Shown one piece after another: positions 43,917-52,883 of a DNA stretch of 64,000 nt. Below the pieces are notes generated by a model. The model ran no database searches and was not told where the DNA came from. It saw only the letters and a list, made by a program, of their open reading frames with translations. Numbering within the stretch: position 1 is the stretch's first letter; each line of letters starts with the position of its first letter. The stretch comes from Brevibacterium atlanticum (lineage in GTDB: Bacteria; Actinomycetota; Actinomycetes; Actinomycetales; Brevibacteriaceae). The DNA is taken from positions 682,001-746,000 of the forward strand of contig NZ_CP050152.1 of NCBI RefSeq assembly GCF_011617245.1, written 5' to 3'. Made by a program: the position numbers and the translations under genes.

Positions 43917-45210
43917 GCTCCAGGAACCCAACATCATTGCGGAGAACGTTCAAGTTCGCTATACCGTCAACACGAATGACCCGAGCCAACGGGCCAAGGG
44001 CCTGCGCCGTTTGACGAATGCCGTCGTCGGTCGCCAAGGCCAGACCACGGTTCGCGCCCTGCGCGGCGTCAACTTTGTCGCGCGCGAGGGCGAAATGGTC
44101 GGCATCGTCGGTGCCAACGGATCGGGAAAGTCGACATTCCTCCGCAACGTCGCTGGAGTCGAACAGCCCGATAGGGGTCGGATCCTCGTCCGCTATCAGC
44201 CATTGCTCCTCGGAGTCAGCGCTGCACTCCAACCTGCGCTGTCGGGCAGTGAGAACGTCCGCCTCGGATGTCTGGCGATGGGACTCTCACCCGAGGAAGC
44301 AGCTGAGGCCTTTGACTATGTCGTTGAGCTCTCGGCACTGGGTGCGGCAATACACCGGCCCATGGGCACGTACTCCTCAGGTATGGGCGCCCGACTGAGA
44401 TTCGCCATCGCCCTGGCCGCGAGACCCAAGATCCTTCTCATCGATGAAGCACTCTCGACGGGAGACGCGACCTTCGCCGAGCGCAGCGAGCGGGCGATGG
44501 ACGAACTCTTAGCGGAAGCCGGCACGGTCCTCCTCGTCAATCACGCGGCCAAGGTGATCCAGGAGCTGTGCACCCGCGCCGTATGGATGCATCGAGGCGA
44601 GATCCTCATGAATGGCCCTGCTGAAGCGGTGGCCGAGAAGTACCGTTGGTGGGCATGGAACGTTGCCAAGGGCAAGGAGGACATTGCCGACAAACTCCTT
44701 TCAGATGTGATGAGCAATGCTGTCAAGGAAGAGATCAACATCCTCGAGCCCGAACTCATCAGGAATCCGATTCCACGCCACGCGGCACGGTCGACTAAGC
44801 AGAAGATCGTCGCTGCTCGCCATGTGAAGCGGAATCATGAGGTCGAGGAAGTCGAAGAGACTCCGACTCCGATGCTGGCGGCCGCCGAGGAACAGGTCTG
44901 GCCCACATCCTTCGACTCCGAGATGCCGAAGGCCAAGTTCCCAGCACTGCCCAAACCTGCCGCTCAGGCCGTCAGCGCCCCACGAATCTCCGACGCTCCG
45001 CCGCTGCGACTGAACCCGAGTAAGAAGCGGGTCGTTCTGCGGGCGGCGAATCCGAGCGATCGGGCGTCGTCGGTTGCCGCTGCCGATGACTTCACAGGTC
45101 GGCGGCTGGCATCTCGCGCGCGTAAGATCGCTGATCAACGCTATGAGGAGCGACAGCGCCTGCGGCAAGAAGACGAGGTGCCTGCCGTCCACCAGGATTC
45201 GAACCGATGA
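43903..45210 (+). CDS. ABC-2 type polymer exporter, ATPase with long tail (second set)
   Basis: A 435-residue ATPase. Walker A is GANGSGKST, the signature region is YSSGMGARLRFAIA, and Walker B is KILLIDEALSTGD. The ABC domain ends near residue 245. A further 190 residues are charged, Pro/Ala-rich and apparently disordered, ending in a basic helical piece (RKIADQRYEERQRLRQ). This tail does not look like the beta-sandwich carbohydrate-binding domain of Wzt. GGAGGAG lies five bases before the ATG. The stop overlaps the DUF6270 gene by four bases. Confidence 0.88.
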   Translation: MVESELQEPNIIAENVQVRYTVNTNDPSQRAKGLRRLTNAVVGRQGQTTVRALRGVNFVAREGEMVGIVGANGSGKSTFLRNVAGVEQPDRGRILVRYQPLLLGVSAALQPALSGSENVRLGCLAMGLSPEEAAEAFDYVVELSALGAAIHRPMGTYSSGMGARLRFAIALAARPKILLIDEALSTGDATFAERSERAMDELLAEAGTVLLVNHAAKVIQELCTRAVWMHRGEILMNGPAEAVAEKYRWWAWNVAKGKEDIADKLLSDVMSNAVKEEINILEPELIRNPIPRHAARSTKQKIVAARHVKRNHEVEEVEETPTPMLAAAEEQVWPTSFDSEMPKAKFPALPKPAAQAVSAPRISDAPPLRLNPSKKRVVLRAANPSDRASSVAAADDFTGRRLASRARKIADQRYEERQRLRQEDEVPAVHQDSNR

Positions 45211-46067
45211 AGATCGCCATCTTCGGTTCCTGTGTGAGCCGTGATACTGCAGAGTTCATGCCTGAAGCTGAGGTCGTGGCCTACGTGGCCAGACACTCGG
45301 TGACGAGTCTGGAGTCGCCACACGGCACAGCTGGTATTGATCTCAGTGATCTGAACTCGGCTTTCCAGAAGCGGATGGTCACCAGCGACCTTAAAGGATC
45401 CGGCATCGCCAGGATCCTTAAGAACGCAGAAGACCTCGATGTCGTCCTCCTCGACCTCGTCGATGAACGACGCGGTTTCTGGAAGTTCCGCGATGACTCC
45501 ACTATGACGAACTCGATTGAGGTCGAGTCCTGTGGTGCTGCGCGCGTTGCACGTCGCGAGGGAGCTCGACTGATCGAGTTCGGCACCGACGAGCACTTCT
45601 CTCGGTGGAAATCAGGCTTTACGATGCTGATCGAGGAGCTCAAAGCTGCGCAACTGTGGGAGAAGACCATCCTTCTCGACATCGAGTGGGCCGGCGCCGT
45701 TGACGGAGCTCCCCACCCACAGAACGACGGACTCGCGAGGCTCGGCCGGGGATGGCGGCGGCTCCAACGCGGAGCACGTGAGGCCGGTCGTGGTCTTTCA
45801 AGCGGTCGCGGTGTCGGCGACGCATGGCAGAGCCTGCGAGCCGTGAAACCGACCGAAGCAGAGGAATATGCCGACCGTGCCCTGTCCGCGAATGCCGACT
45901 ACATCCGGTATCGTAGAGAAGCACAGTCACTGACAAGGTCGTCCGTGGTGAGAGCAAGCAGTGACGTTCGAATCGCAAGAGACCATAAGTGGGGACCGCA
46001 GCCCTTCCACTACCGCAATGCCGACTACGAATCGATCGTCGAAGAGATTTATCAGCTTGCTAAGTGA
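45207..46067 (+). CDS. DUF6270 domain-containing protein (SGNH-like N-terminus)
   Basis: A 286-residue soluble protein. MKIAIFGSCVSRDTAEF at the start places GSC(V)SRD where SGNH hydrolases have the nucleophile block. VVLLDLVDERRGFWKF and LLDIEWAG follow, and the C-terminal half is helical. It matches what I know as DUF6270. Proteins of this kind recur in surface-polysaccharide loci of actinobacteria; no reaction is established. Its four-base overlap with the exporter ATPase indicates co-translation, so it may modify the polymer before or during export. It is convergent with the next gene, 13 bases apart. Confidence 0.72.
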   Translation: MKIAIFGSCVSRDTAEFMPEAEVVAYVARHSVTSLESPHGTAGIDLSDLNSAFQKRMVTSDLKGSGIARILKNAEDLDVVLLDLVDERRGFWKFRDDSTMTNSIEVESCGAARVARREGARLIEFGTDEHFSRWKSGFTMLIEELKAAQLWEKTILLDIEWAGAVDGAPHPQNDGLARLGRGWRRLQRGAREAGRGLSSGRGVGDAWQSLRAVKPTEAEEYADRALSANADYIRYRREAQSLTRSSVVRASSDVRIARDHKWGPQPFHYRNADYESIVEEIYQLAK

Positions 46068-46080
46068 CGTATCCGAAGAC

Positions 46081-47979
46081 TCACGTCTCACGCAGCCGAA
46101 CCGCTTCTCTGTCCCCTGTTGACGACAGTGAGGCACTAGTTGAATTGTCGTCAACTTGACTCGATGAGGCGAAGACTGTCCGACTCTGCAGTGCCAAATG
46201 ACCGGGGCCGTAATGTGCGGCTACAGTCGCGCAACTAGAGACGATGTGGAGTCGGCTGACTAGGAGGTCGACCAGTTCGTCACCTTGGGCGGTCTCCACT
46301 GCTGCGATGAAACGAGCAGACGACCTTTGACACATATCCGGAATGTCTACATCGTCCAAGTTCTCGACGATGTAGATTTCGATACAGTCCTCACCTCCCA
46401 TTCCGCGACGCGAAATATATCGGAATCTCTCAACTCTGTCGTCCGAAACGATCGTATGTGTAAGGGGACCGCTGGTATCTACCCGAAGTTGCGGGACGGT
46501 ATTCGTGACGTACGCCGGAGTCTCAGGCGCAAGTCCTGAAAAGCTTGCAATGTTGCCTTCCCACCTCATGCCGGTGCGATCCAGAGCGACAAGGCGGTCG
46601 ATACTTACAAGATTGTCAATTTCAGGCGAGAGGCGCTGTTTCTCGTTAGTGTATTTAACGAAAGGATATAGGTGGTCGGTCAAACTCTGCATGAAACGGG
46701 TACGGCCAAGCGTGCCTTGTAGGTACCAGTTAGCAGGCAACTGAGCGGTCTGACCGTCGTCGATGCGAGCTTGAAAGCCGACGCCTCGCTCGCCATGGTG
46801 GATTCTTTCGAACAGTACAGGGACCGTACGGCTGTCCTGCCCCTTAGCGAGGAATCGACGGATGATTCCCAGCATCGATGGAAGTGCCTTCCTAGCTACA
46901 TCACCATGTTTGCCGTCGAATCGGTATTTCGTTAAGTTCTCCACATCAGAGACAGTCTCAATCAGCGAGAAGTTGCTCTGCTCATCTTCGTGTGTATAAA
47001 AATAATGAATAGCCCGACCTTCAGAAAAGTACCGCCGAAGTAGCGTCTCGGGCTGGGGGATGCTGTGCAGTCCTTCCTGCTTGAATAGATTGTCACGGAA
47101 AAACGGCTTATTCAGATAGTATCGAAGTTGCATCTGAGGCACAGCAAGGAGGAGTTGGGCATTCGGGAAGCGATCCGCGTATTGAATCGCGATGCTCCCA
47201 CCTTTCGACGCACCGAACATCAGCATTTCACTGTCGTCAATTTCGTGCTTCTGCAAGAAGCCGCTAATGACGGCGTTGACATCTTCGATGAGTGATCGCC
47301 CAGCGCTATCGACGAGCATGTAGGAGCCCGCGGCGAGATAGCGGTCTTGGAAACAGATCATCAGTGTGTCTGCGAGCTCACTGTCGGTGAGATCTTTTAG
47401 ATAGCTCACCGCATAGGAGATTCGCGAAGTGGAGGGTCCGAATCCCGGGAAGGTCACGATGACCTTTGAGGGCGAGGAGGTATTACCTCTTAGTGAATAG
47501 AAAACCTTTCCGTGTTGGCGGACTCTATATTTTTTGTCGTAGTCCCTTTGCTGTGGAGTGGAAAAGGCGCCGTGCCCGATCTGCAGTGTGTAACTGCTGT
47601 CAATATCCAGGTGAAAATCCGAAGTCTTCGAGGAGCTGACCACGAAGTTGCGATATTCCAGCGGGAACCCCTTGGCAGGTGGCTCGATCTCGTTGCCGTA
47701 GACGACGCGATCGCCCTGGAGGAGCTGAAAGGAATGTCCGTTGAAACGTTCCCAATCGTCGATTGTCAGTTTCGCGAAGAATTGTCCTGCCGGGAGGGAC
47801 TCGGACGTGTAGCGATTCATATGACCCTCTAGGCCACGCCTTTTCAATGTATCGCGGATCGGCTCTGCTCGCTCGGAGTTTAGGATCTTCCGCGTGGCAT
47901 TTCTCAGACTGGGTGCGTAAGCGAGGTCTTTGACGGAAGATGAGAGCGAGTTACGGATTCTTGCGCTTGCCCGGCTCAT
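46081..47979 (-). CDS. Large alpha/beta-hydrolase-fold protein (XcbB/CpsF- or Asp2-like)
   Basis: A 632-residue protein. A central alpha/beta-hydrolase-like part contains VIVTFPGFGPSTSRISYAVSYL and the elbow LMFGASKGGSIAIQYADRFPNAQLLLAVPQMQ. A candidate acid lies in YFYTHEDEQSNF and a histidine in RFDGKHGDVARKAL. The N- and C-terminal parts are unassigned. Capsule proteins of the XcbB/CpsF type and the Asp2 acetyltransferase share this layout, so polymer acylation is a fair guess. The gene is clearly richer in A/T than the locus to its left. It overlaps the TagF-like gene by four bases. Confidence 0.62.
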   Translation of the reverse strand: MSRASARIRNSLSSSVKDLAYAPSLRNATRKILNSERAEPIRDTLKRRGLEGHMNRYTSESLPAGQFFAKLTIDDWERFNGHSFQLLQGDRVVYGNEIEPPAKGFPLEYRNFVVSSSKTSDFHLDIDSSYTLQIGHGAFSTPQQRDYDKKYRVRQHGKVFYSLRGNTSSPSKVIVTFPGFGPSTSRISYAVSYLKDLTDSELADTLMICFQDRYLAAGSYMLVDSAGRSLIEDVNAVISGFLQKHEIDDSEMLMFGASKGGSIAIQYADRFPNAQLLLAVPQMQLRYYLNKPFFRDNLFKQEGLHSIPQPETLLRRYFSEGRAIHYFYTHEDEQSNFSLIETVSDVENLTKYRFDGKHGDVARKALPSMLGIIRRFLAKGQDSRTVPVLFERIHHGERGVGFQARIDDGQTAQLPANWYLQGTLGRTRFMQSLTDHLYPFVKYTNEKQRLSPEIDNLVSIDRLVALDRTGMRWEGNIASFSGLAPETPAYVTNTVPQLRVDTSGPLTHTIVSDDRVERFRYISRRGMGGEDCIEIYIVENLDDVDIPDMCQRSSARFIAAVETAQGDELVDLLVSRLHIVSSCATVAAHYGPGHLALQSRTVFASSSQVDDNSTSASLSSTGDREAVRLRET

Positions 47980-50000
47980 AGCTTGAGCATCCTCTCGATG
48001 ATGGTGTCATTAATGCGTTCGGTTTGCACACCTTCGAAGAAGTGCCGCTTACGTTCTGAGTACAATGCGGCTGCGTCCCGATAACTACCGGAAACGATGT
48101 AGTCGACAACGTCGCTGTGGGATGTGAATACCGGCCCGAGACCATCGTTCCGGTAGTCCAGACGAGCTTCGTACGGTTGTTCTAGAAAGAACTCTTCAGA
48201 GTCCCATTGGTAGTAGGCGATTGGGGTGTCGATATACGCTGCGTCTAGGACAGCAGAACTATAGTCCGTGAAAACGAACTCGGCTGCTGAAATCGCTGTC
48301 CTATAGCTTTCTTTCGATTCGACAACTCGCGATGAGAATGAGAAGAGATTGGCTCTCTTGCCTATATTTGGGTGTAGCTTCAATAGGAGACGGCGGTCGG
48401 TGCTTTCGAGGTAGTCGTTGAGATCGCGATCAGTGAGGACAGCGTTCACCGCGCGGTAGAAGTTCGATTTTCTGAAGGATTCCGGAGACACCTGATGGAG
48501 GTTGAATCGCCAAGTGGGCATGAACAGCAAGTCGTTTGAGTTCTCGGCTGCCCTGTCTAAAGTCTGTAGTCGAGGTAACCCCGAGTTGAGAGTTTCTTTG
48601 GGTGCGACCTTCTTGAGGTAGTCGGCCTCCACCTGGCCGGTAGCGACGAAGATGTCATATAGCTTTGACTCGACCCAGGTGGACATATCGTTGATCTGCA
48701 CTCCGTGTTGAAGATAGACGAAACGCGAGTTTGAAAGCGTCTTTCCCTTGTAGCGAAGGTTATAGATCTGGGATGCGACGACGAGGTCGCAACGGAGGAA
48801 GGTCTCGTAGAACTCAGTGGAAAAGAACGGGATGAGGTTGAACCCGAGTGCGGTGAGGCGGTTCCAGTCGGGACTCTTTGGGTTAAGAGCGAAGTAGACG
48901 TTTTCGAATTCGGGGTAATGCTCGACGAAGTGGGCATACAGATACTCTGCGTTGTCGTCAGCCTGCATGGGGCGATCAAAGAATAGAATCTTCGACTGTG
49001 GAGTAATAGGAGTCTGGTAGAAGTCGAAATACCCAGGTTCGTTCAGCTCCGGACGAATGGTTCGCGAACGATAGGCCTTGCTTACCGCGAGCACGCGGTC
49101 GCTGAACTGAATTTTGTGAAGTACGGTGTCCCCGGGTTCTACGCGATCCGGTGGCCCAAATGTGATGTATGAATCCTCCGTAGACAATTCTTTAAAGAGC
49201 TGCTCGTTGTCCTCTGGCGCGGCGAGCCATGAGATCCAGGCGCACTCAAACGAATGCATGTGTTCGGAGTAACTGGTGATCTCGTTCAGTCGGTATATGC
49301 TTACTACATCACGGAGATGAGGGATCGTAACAGCGGTTTGCTCCGACTCGCGTATCCCGCGGAGGAAGAGCACCAAGTACCTAAGGGCCTTCACACGAAG
49401 TTGCAGTGAAGTATTTGGCAGAAGCGGTACGAGTCGCTTGGAGCGTGGATCGAGCTGGATGCCGATCGCCGCCTTGGTATCTGAGGCGATTGAGTAACCA
49501 GTAGGAAGGGGCTTAACGTTGTTGATCGTCCAATACAATCGGTAGCCAAGGTACAGACCGGTTCGGTCGAGATCTCCAATGGCCTCCAGCGCATCAGCAA
49601 GACGCTGAGTGTTGAAAGCGACTCCGTAAATGTCAGTGTCGCGAAGGTAGTGATAGTCGGAATTGACGCGTGTGCTACTAGGATTTTTCGGAATTGCCCC
49701 AGTGAACAGGTGCGGCTCAGCGAGAAATACCGTCCGAGAGTTTAGATGCTTGAGCAGTGTTTGTAGGTAGTCAGCCGAGATCTGATGGTTGTGGCGCATG
49801 AAGACGACATAGTCGCTGGATATCGTCCCGCAGATGTCGACGACGTCGCTGGTGGAGATCAAGTGGTCCACGATGCGGAGCTCGAACTTGGAGTCCCAGT
49901 GTAGGCGTGCGGCGATTAGTCTGCGATATGTCGTTGACTCTTTGTCTAGATCCTCGGGAGCCTCAAACACGACGGTGAGGAGCGGTTCTATATCGATCAT
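47976..50000 (-). CDS. CDP-glycerol glycerophosphotransferase family protein (TagF-like)
   Basis: A 674-residue GT-B-fold enzyme of the teichoic-acid polymerase family (PF04464). The catalytic region shows RFVYLQHGVQINDMSTWV (family His), LLFMPTWRFNL, LLLKLHPNIG, and EFVFTDYSSAVLDAAYIDTPIAYYQWDSEEFF. It would add glycerol phosphate (or another alditol phosphate) from the CDP-activated donor to the growing polymer at the membrane. The first 300 residues form a separate, GT-A-like module (IEPLLTVVFEAPEDLDKESTTYRRLIAA). Base composition is lower in GC than the flanking locus, which suggests acquisition. Confidence 0.82.
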   Translation of the reverse strand: MIDIEPLLTVVFEAPEDLDKESTTYRRLIAARLHWDSKFELRIVDHLISTSDVVDICGTISSDYVVFMRHNHQISADYLQTLLKHLNSRTVFLAEPHLFTGAIPKNPSSTRVNSDYHYLRDTDIYGVAFNTQRLADALEAIGDLDRTGLYLGYRLYWTINNVKPLPTGYSIASDTKAAIGIQLDPRSKRLVPLLPNTSLQLRVKALRYLVLFLRGIRESEQTAVTIPHLRDVVSIYRLNEITSYSEHMHSFECAWISWLAAPEDNEQLFKELSTEDSYITFGPPDRVEPGDTVLHKIQFSDRVLAVSKAYRSRTIRPELNEPGYFDFYQTPITPQSKILFFDRPMQADDNAEYLYAHFVEHYPEFENVYFALNPKSPDWNRLTALGFNLIPFFSTEFYETFLRCDLVVASQIYNLRYKGKTLSNSRFVYLQHGVQINDMSTWVESKLYDIFVATGQVEADYLKKVAPKETLNSGLPRLQTLDRAAENSNDLLFMPTWRFNLHQVSPESFRKSNFYRAVNAVLTDRDLNDYLESTDRRLLLKLHPNIGKRANLFSFSSRVVESKESYRTAISAAEFVFTDYSSAVLDAAYIDTPIAYYQWDSEEFFLEQPYEARLDYRNDGLGPVFTSHSDVVDYIVSGSYRDAAALYSERKRHFFEGVQTERINDTIIERMLKL

Positions 50001-50268
50001 GCATTCCTTGCGACGTACCTACAGGTACACAATCCTGTATGTGAACCTTAGGTTGATTTTACATGAACGCGGGTGTTGGCGTGACTCGCTGATGCGGATC
50101 GGAGCCTTCGGTGCCGTCGTTGTCTGATGCGGGTGTTTAGGTCACTCTGCAGCCGGTCTGCGGGCGATTCGCGGATCCATTTCGGCTAGCCTCAGTTGTT
50201 GGGAGGCTCGTCTCCGGCGCTGATTTGGGGGTTGTCGAACGTTCATCGAGTATACTAATGGAGTAGTC
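50001..50268. other. A/T-rich upstream region with a -10-like element
   Basis: This separates the divergent TagF-like gene and the broken amidotransferase gene. A TATACT (50251-50256) is an excellent -10 for the latter, but no -35 stands at proper spacing. GGAG (50260-50263) is a ribosome binding site five bases before GTG 50269. The middle part contains a repeated CTGATGCGG (about 50087 and 50126) and no gene. Confidence 0.45.
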
Positions 50269-50834
50269 GTGGCGTCGGAAAATAAATTTGCGCTTCGAGA
50301 AACTATGGGCGGGCTATGTCGTCATCAATACGCTATATCCTCGGGGCCTTATTGGAATTCGAGTCACCAACGAAAATTCATTCTCGTACGACTTTCCTCC
50401 GCATTTTCGGAATCTCCGTTTCGGAGGCATGAATCTCTGGTTCGATAGTGAGTGCATGCCCGGCATATTTCGCTCGAACTCAGTATCGGTTCTGATCTAT
50501 GGCATTGCCGCTTATGTGCCTCCGTGCTCTTTCGGAACAAGACCAACTAGCGATCTAGCAGTCATCGCTGAGATGCTGGGCACCGAAATGGGTGAAAGCT
50601 ACGATCGATTTCTCGAAACACTCGATCGAATTGGCGGTCGCTACTTGGTCATCGTAAAGGCGGATGGTTGCGTCCGGGTATTTCACGACGCATATGGGAC
50701 TCGAACGATCTATTACGCTCCTGGACGGCAGCCGTTTCTACGCACGCTCATCCACTTGCATCTTTGATCGGAGCCCAAGCTCGCGATCCGAATGAGCTGA
50801 ACGCCGCGAGGTCCTGGGCCGCGCTGCCTTTGTC
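50269..50834 (+). pseudogene. 5' part of a broken asparagine-synthetase-like gene
   Basis: Translation in the second frame gives a glutaminase-domain-like piece: VSVLIYGIAAYVPPCSFG, then ETLDRIGGRYLVIVKADGCVRVFHDAYGTRTIYYA. This resembles class II glutamine amidotransferase domains of asparagine synthetases. The best start (GTG 50269 with GGAG) is in a different frame from that piece, so a frameshift near the beginning is likely. After TIYYA the frame must change again to reach STHAHPLASLIGAQ. The insertion sequence follows at 50835. The last 342 bases are repeated after it. Confidence 0.7.
50493..50834 (+). repeat. 342-bp target-site duplication, left copy
   Basis: Bases 50493-50834 are repeated at 52542-52883, with no difference that I can find. 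The copies abut the two ends of the IS1634-type element exactly, so this is a target duplication made on insertion. Long, variable duplications are a known property of IS1634 and IS1549. The duplicated segment carries part of the amidotransferase gene, including one of its frameshifts. Confidence 0.88.
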
Positions 50835-52541
50835 CTGACTTGCACAAGTGGATGAGGTTTTCAGGGTTCCCGAACATATCGACCCTGGTCAGGCGGCTGC
50901 TGGTCTCAGGTTTGGGTAACTAATTCTCGCCGTATCATGGGGGAATGAGCCCATTCGTGCGCAAGGTACCCACCGCGTCGGGCGCCACGGCAGTACAGAT
51001 CGCCGATAAGACCGGCGGGAAGTACCGCATCGTCGAGCACCTCGGGTCCGCCCACACGCCCGAGGACCTCGCCGCTCTCGTCGAAGCTGGCAAAGCTAAA
51101 CTGCGGGACCCCGGACAGGCCACACTCGACTTCGATACCGCGGACAAACCGCGGGTGTCATCGGCAGTCGTGAAGTCCAGCAGGTCCGGGCTTCTTATCG
51201 ACACGATCCGCAGCGTGTACGAAAGGCTCGGGTTCGACGTTATTGACGATGAAGCGTTCTTCCAGCTCGTTGCTGCCAGGTTGGTTGAGCCGACGTCGAA
51301 GTCTGACAGTGTCAGAGTCCTCGACGAGCTCGGTGTCGAGGTTGTTCACCGCAACACGTTCCTCAACTGCCTAGTGCGGGCCAACGAACGCGACTACCGG
51401 GCGAAGATCGCTGAGAAATGCTTCGCTCACAGTGTCGCCACTACCGGCATCAGCCTGCTGCTCTATGACGTCACGACCTTATATTTTGAGGCTGAGAAGG
51501 AAGATGCTCTGCGTCAGGTCGGGTACTCGAAAGAACGCCGTGTCGACCCGCAGATCGTCGTCGGGCTCCTCGTCGACCGGACTGGGTTCCCACTCGAGAT
51601 CGGGTGCTTCGAAGGATCGAAGGCCGAGACTCACACGATCATTCCCGTGATCAAAGCCTTCCAAGAACGGCATCACGTCACTGACATGGTCGTCGCCGCC
51701 GATGCCGGGATGCTCTCAGCCAAGAACCTCAAGGAACTCGATGATGCCGGTTTGCGGTTCATCGTCGGGTCCAGGCAGACGAAAGCCCCACACGATCTGG
51801 CTACCCATTTTCGGTGGAATGGTGAGTACACCACCGATGGGCAGATCATCGACACGATCACCCCGAAGGGAGTGAAGCGACTCGACCCAGACCGGGTGAA
51901 GAAGAGACGCGAACCCGTCTGGTCAGCAGAAGAGCATCCGGATGCGTGGCGAGTGGTGTGGCAATACCGCCGCAAACGAGCGATGCGTGATGAGCAGACG
52001 TTGAACCTGCAGCGTAACCGGGCGTTGGCGATCATCGATGGGGATAAGCCGGCGAAGAAGGCCCGGTTTGTGAAGGTCACCGAGGAGGAGAAATCCTTCG
52101 ACGAGAAAGCTTACGAGCGGGCGATGAAGCTGACAGGGTTCAAAGGCTATGTCACGAACATTCCAGCCGGGACTATGTCGGCTGCTGAGGTGATCGGCAG
52201 TTATCACGACTTGTGGCATGTCGAGCAGTCTTTCCGGATGTCGAAGACCGACTTGAGAGCCAGGCCGATTTTTCACCGGAAAAGGGACGCGATCGAGGCG
52301 CACTTGACGCTCGTGTTCACCTCCTTAGCCGTATCGAGGTTCATGCAAGAGGCGACTGGGGCATCGTTGAAGAAGATCATCACGAGTCTACGGCCGTTGC
52401 GAGAGTTCACCGGCCGCGTGAGTGGCCAAGACATCACGTTCACACCCGAAGTGCCCAAGGCCGTCGAGAACATGCTCAAGGCGCTGGAAAAATCGTAAAT
52501 TCGGTCTTCGGCGGTGGGTAACTAAAGTTGTGCAACTCAGG
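50835..52541 (+). mobile_element. IS1634-family (IS4 superfamily) insertion sequence, complete
   Basis: A 1707-bp element with imperfect 14-bp terminal inverted repeats: the left end reads CTGACTTGCACAAG and the right end, on the opposite strand, CTGAGTTGCACAAC. One transposase gene nearly fills it. GGGTAACTAA occurs as a direct repeat close to each end (near 50914 and 52516). It interrupts the asparagine-synthetase-like gene and is flanked by a 342-bp direct duplication. The intact transposase and perfect duplications point to a recent insertion. Confidence 0.88.
50945..52498 (+). CDS. IS1634-family transposase
   Basis: A 517-residue DDE transposase. The N-terminal region (SPFVRKVPTASGATAVQIAD and KYRIVEHLGSAHTPEDLAAL) is typical of IS1549/IS1634 relatives. 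The first catalytic aspartate is in LLLYDVTTLYFEAE, the second in VVAADAGMLSAKNLKEL. The C-terminal YREK-type signature with the glutamate is WHVEQSFRMSKTDLRARPIFHR. Length is full for the family and the frame is intact, so it should be active. The ATG follows a GGGGGA ribosome site and lies 110 bases inside the left end. Confidence 0.92.
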   Translation: MSPFVRKVPTASGATAVQIADKTGGKYRIVEHLGSAHTPEDLAALVEAGKAKLRDPGQATLDFDTADKPRVSSAVVKSSRSGLLIDTIRSVYERLGFDVIDDEAFFQLVAARLVEPTSKSDSVRVLDELGVEVVHRNTFLNCLVRANERDYRAKIAEKCFAHSVATTGISLLLYDVTTLYFEAEKEDALRQVGYSKERRVDPQIVVGLLVDRTGFPLEIGCFEGSKAETHTIIPVIKAFQERHHVTDMVVAADAGMLSAKNLKELDDAGLRFIVGSRQTKAPHDLATHFRWNGEYTTDGQIIDTITPKGVKRLDPDRVKKRREPVWSAEEHPDAWRVVWQYRRKRAMRDEQTLNLQRNRALAIIDGDKPAKKARFVKVTEEEKSFDEKAYERAMKLTGFKGYVTNIPAGTMSAAEVIGSYHDLWHVEQSFRMSKTDLRARPIFHRKRDAIEAHLTLVFTSLAVSRFMQEATGASLKKIITSLRPLREFTGRVSGQDITFTPEVPKAVENMLKALEKS

Positions 52542-52883
52542 TGATCTATGGCATTGCCGCTTATGTGCCTCCGTGCTCTTTCGGAACAAGACCAACTAGC
52601 GATCTAGCAGTCATCGCTGAGATGCTGGGCACCGAAATGGGTGAAAGCTACGATCGATTTCTCGAAACACTCGATCGAATTGGCGGTCGCTACTTGGTCA
52701 TCGTAAAGGCGGATGGTTGCGTCCGGGTATTTCACGACGCATATGGGACTCGAACGATCTATTACGCTCCTGGACGGCAGCCGTTTCTACGCACGCTCAT
52801 CCACTTGCATCTTTGATCGGAGCCCAAGCTCGCGATCCGAATGAGCTGAACGCCGCGAGGTCCTGGGCCGCGCTGCCTTTGTC
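52542..52883 (+). repeat. 342-bp target-site duplication, right copy
   Basis: The second copy of 50493-50834, directly following the right end of the IS1634-type element. It rejoins the amidotransferase gene in its original context, so the pre-insertion gene can be rebuilt by removing 50493-52541. Confidence 0.88.

Noticed and set aside
50288..50767. Intact 159-residue gene starting at TTG
   Set aside because: It has a poor start, ends in the duplicated segment and is only the glutaminase-like piece of a frameshifted longer gene.
50493..52883. Tandem duplication of the amidotransferase segment independent of the insertion
   Set aside because: The copies end exactly at the inverted-repeat ends of the IS1634-type element, which fits the long target duplications of this family better.
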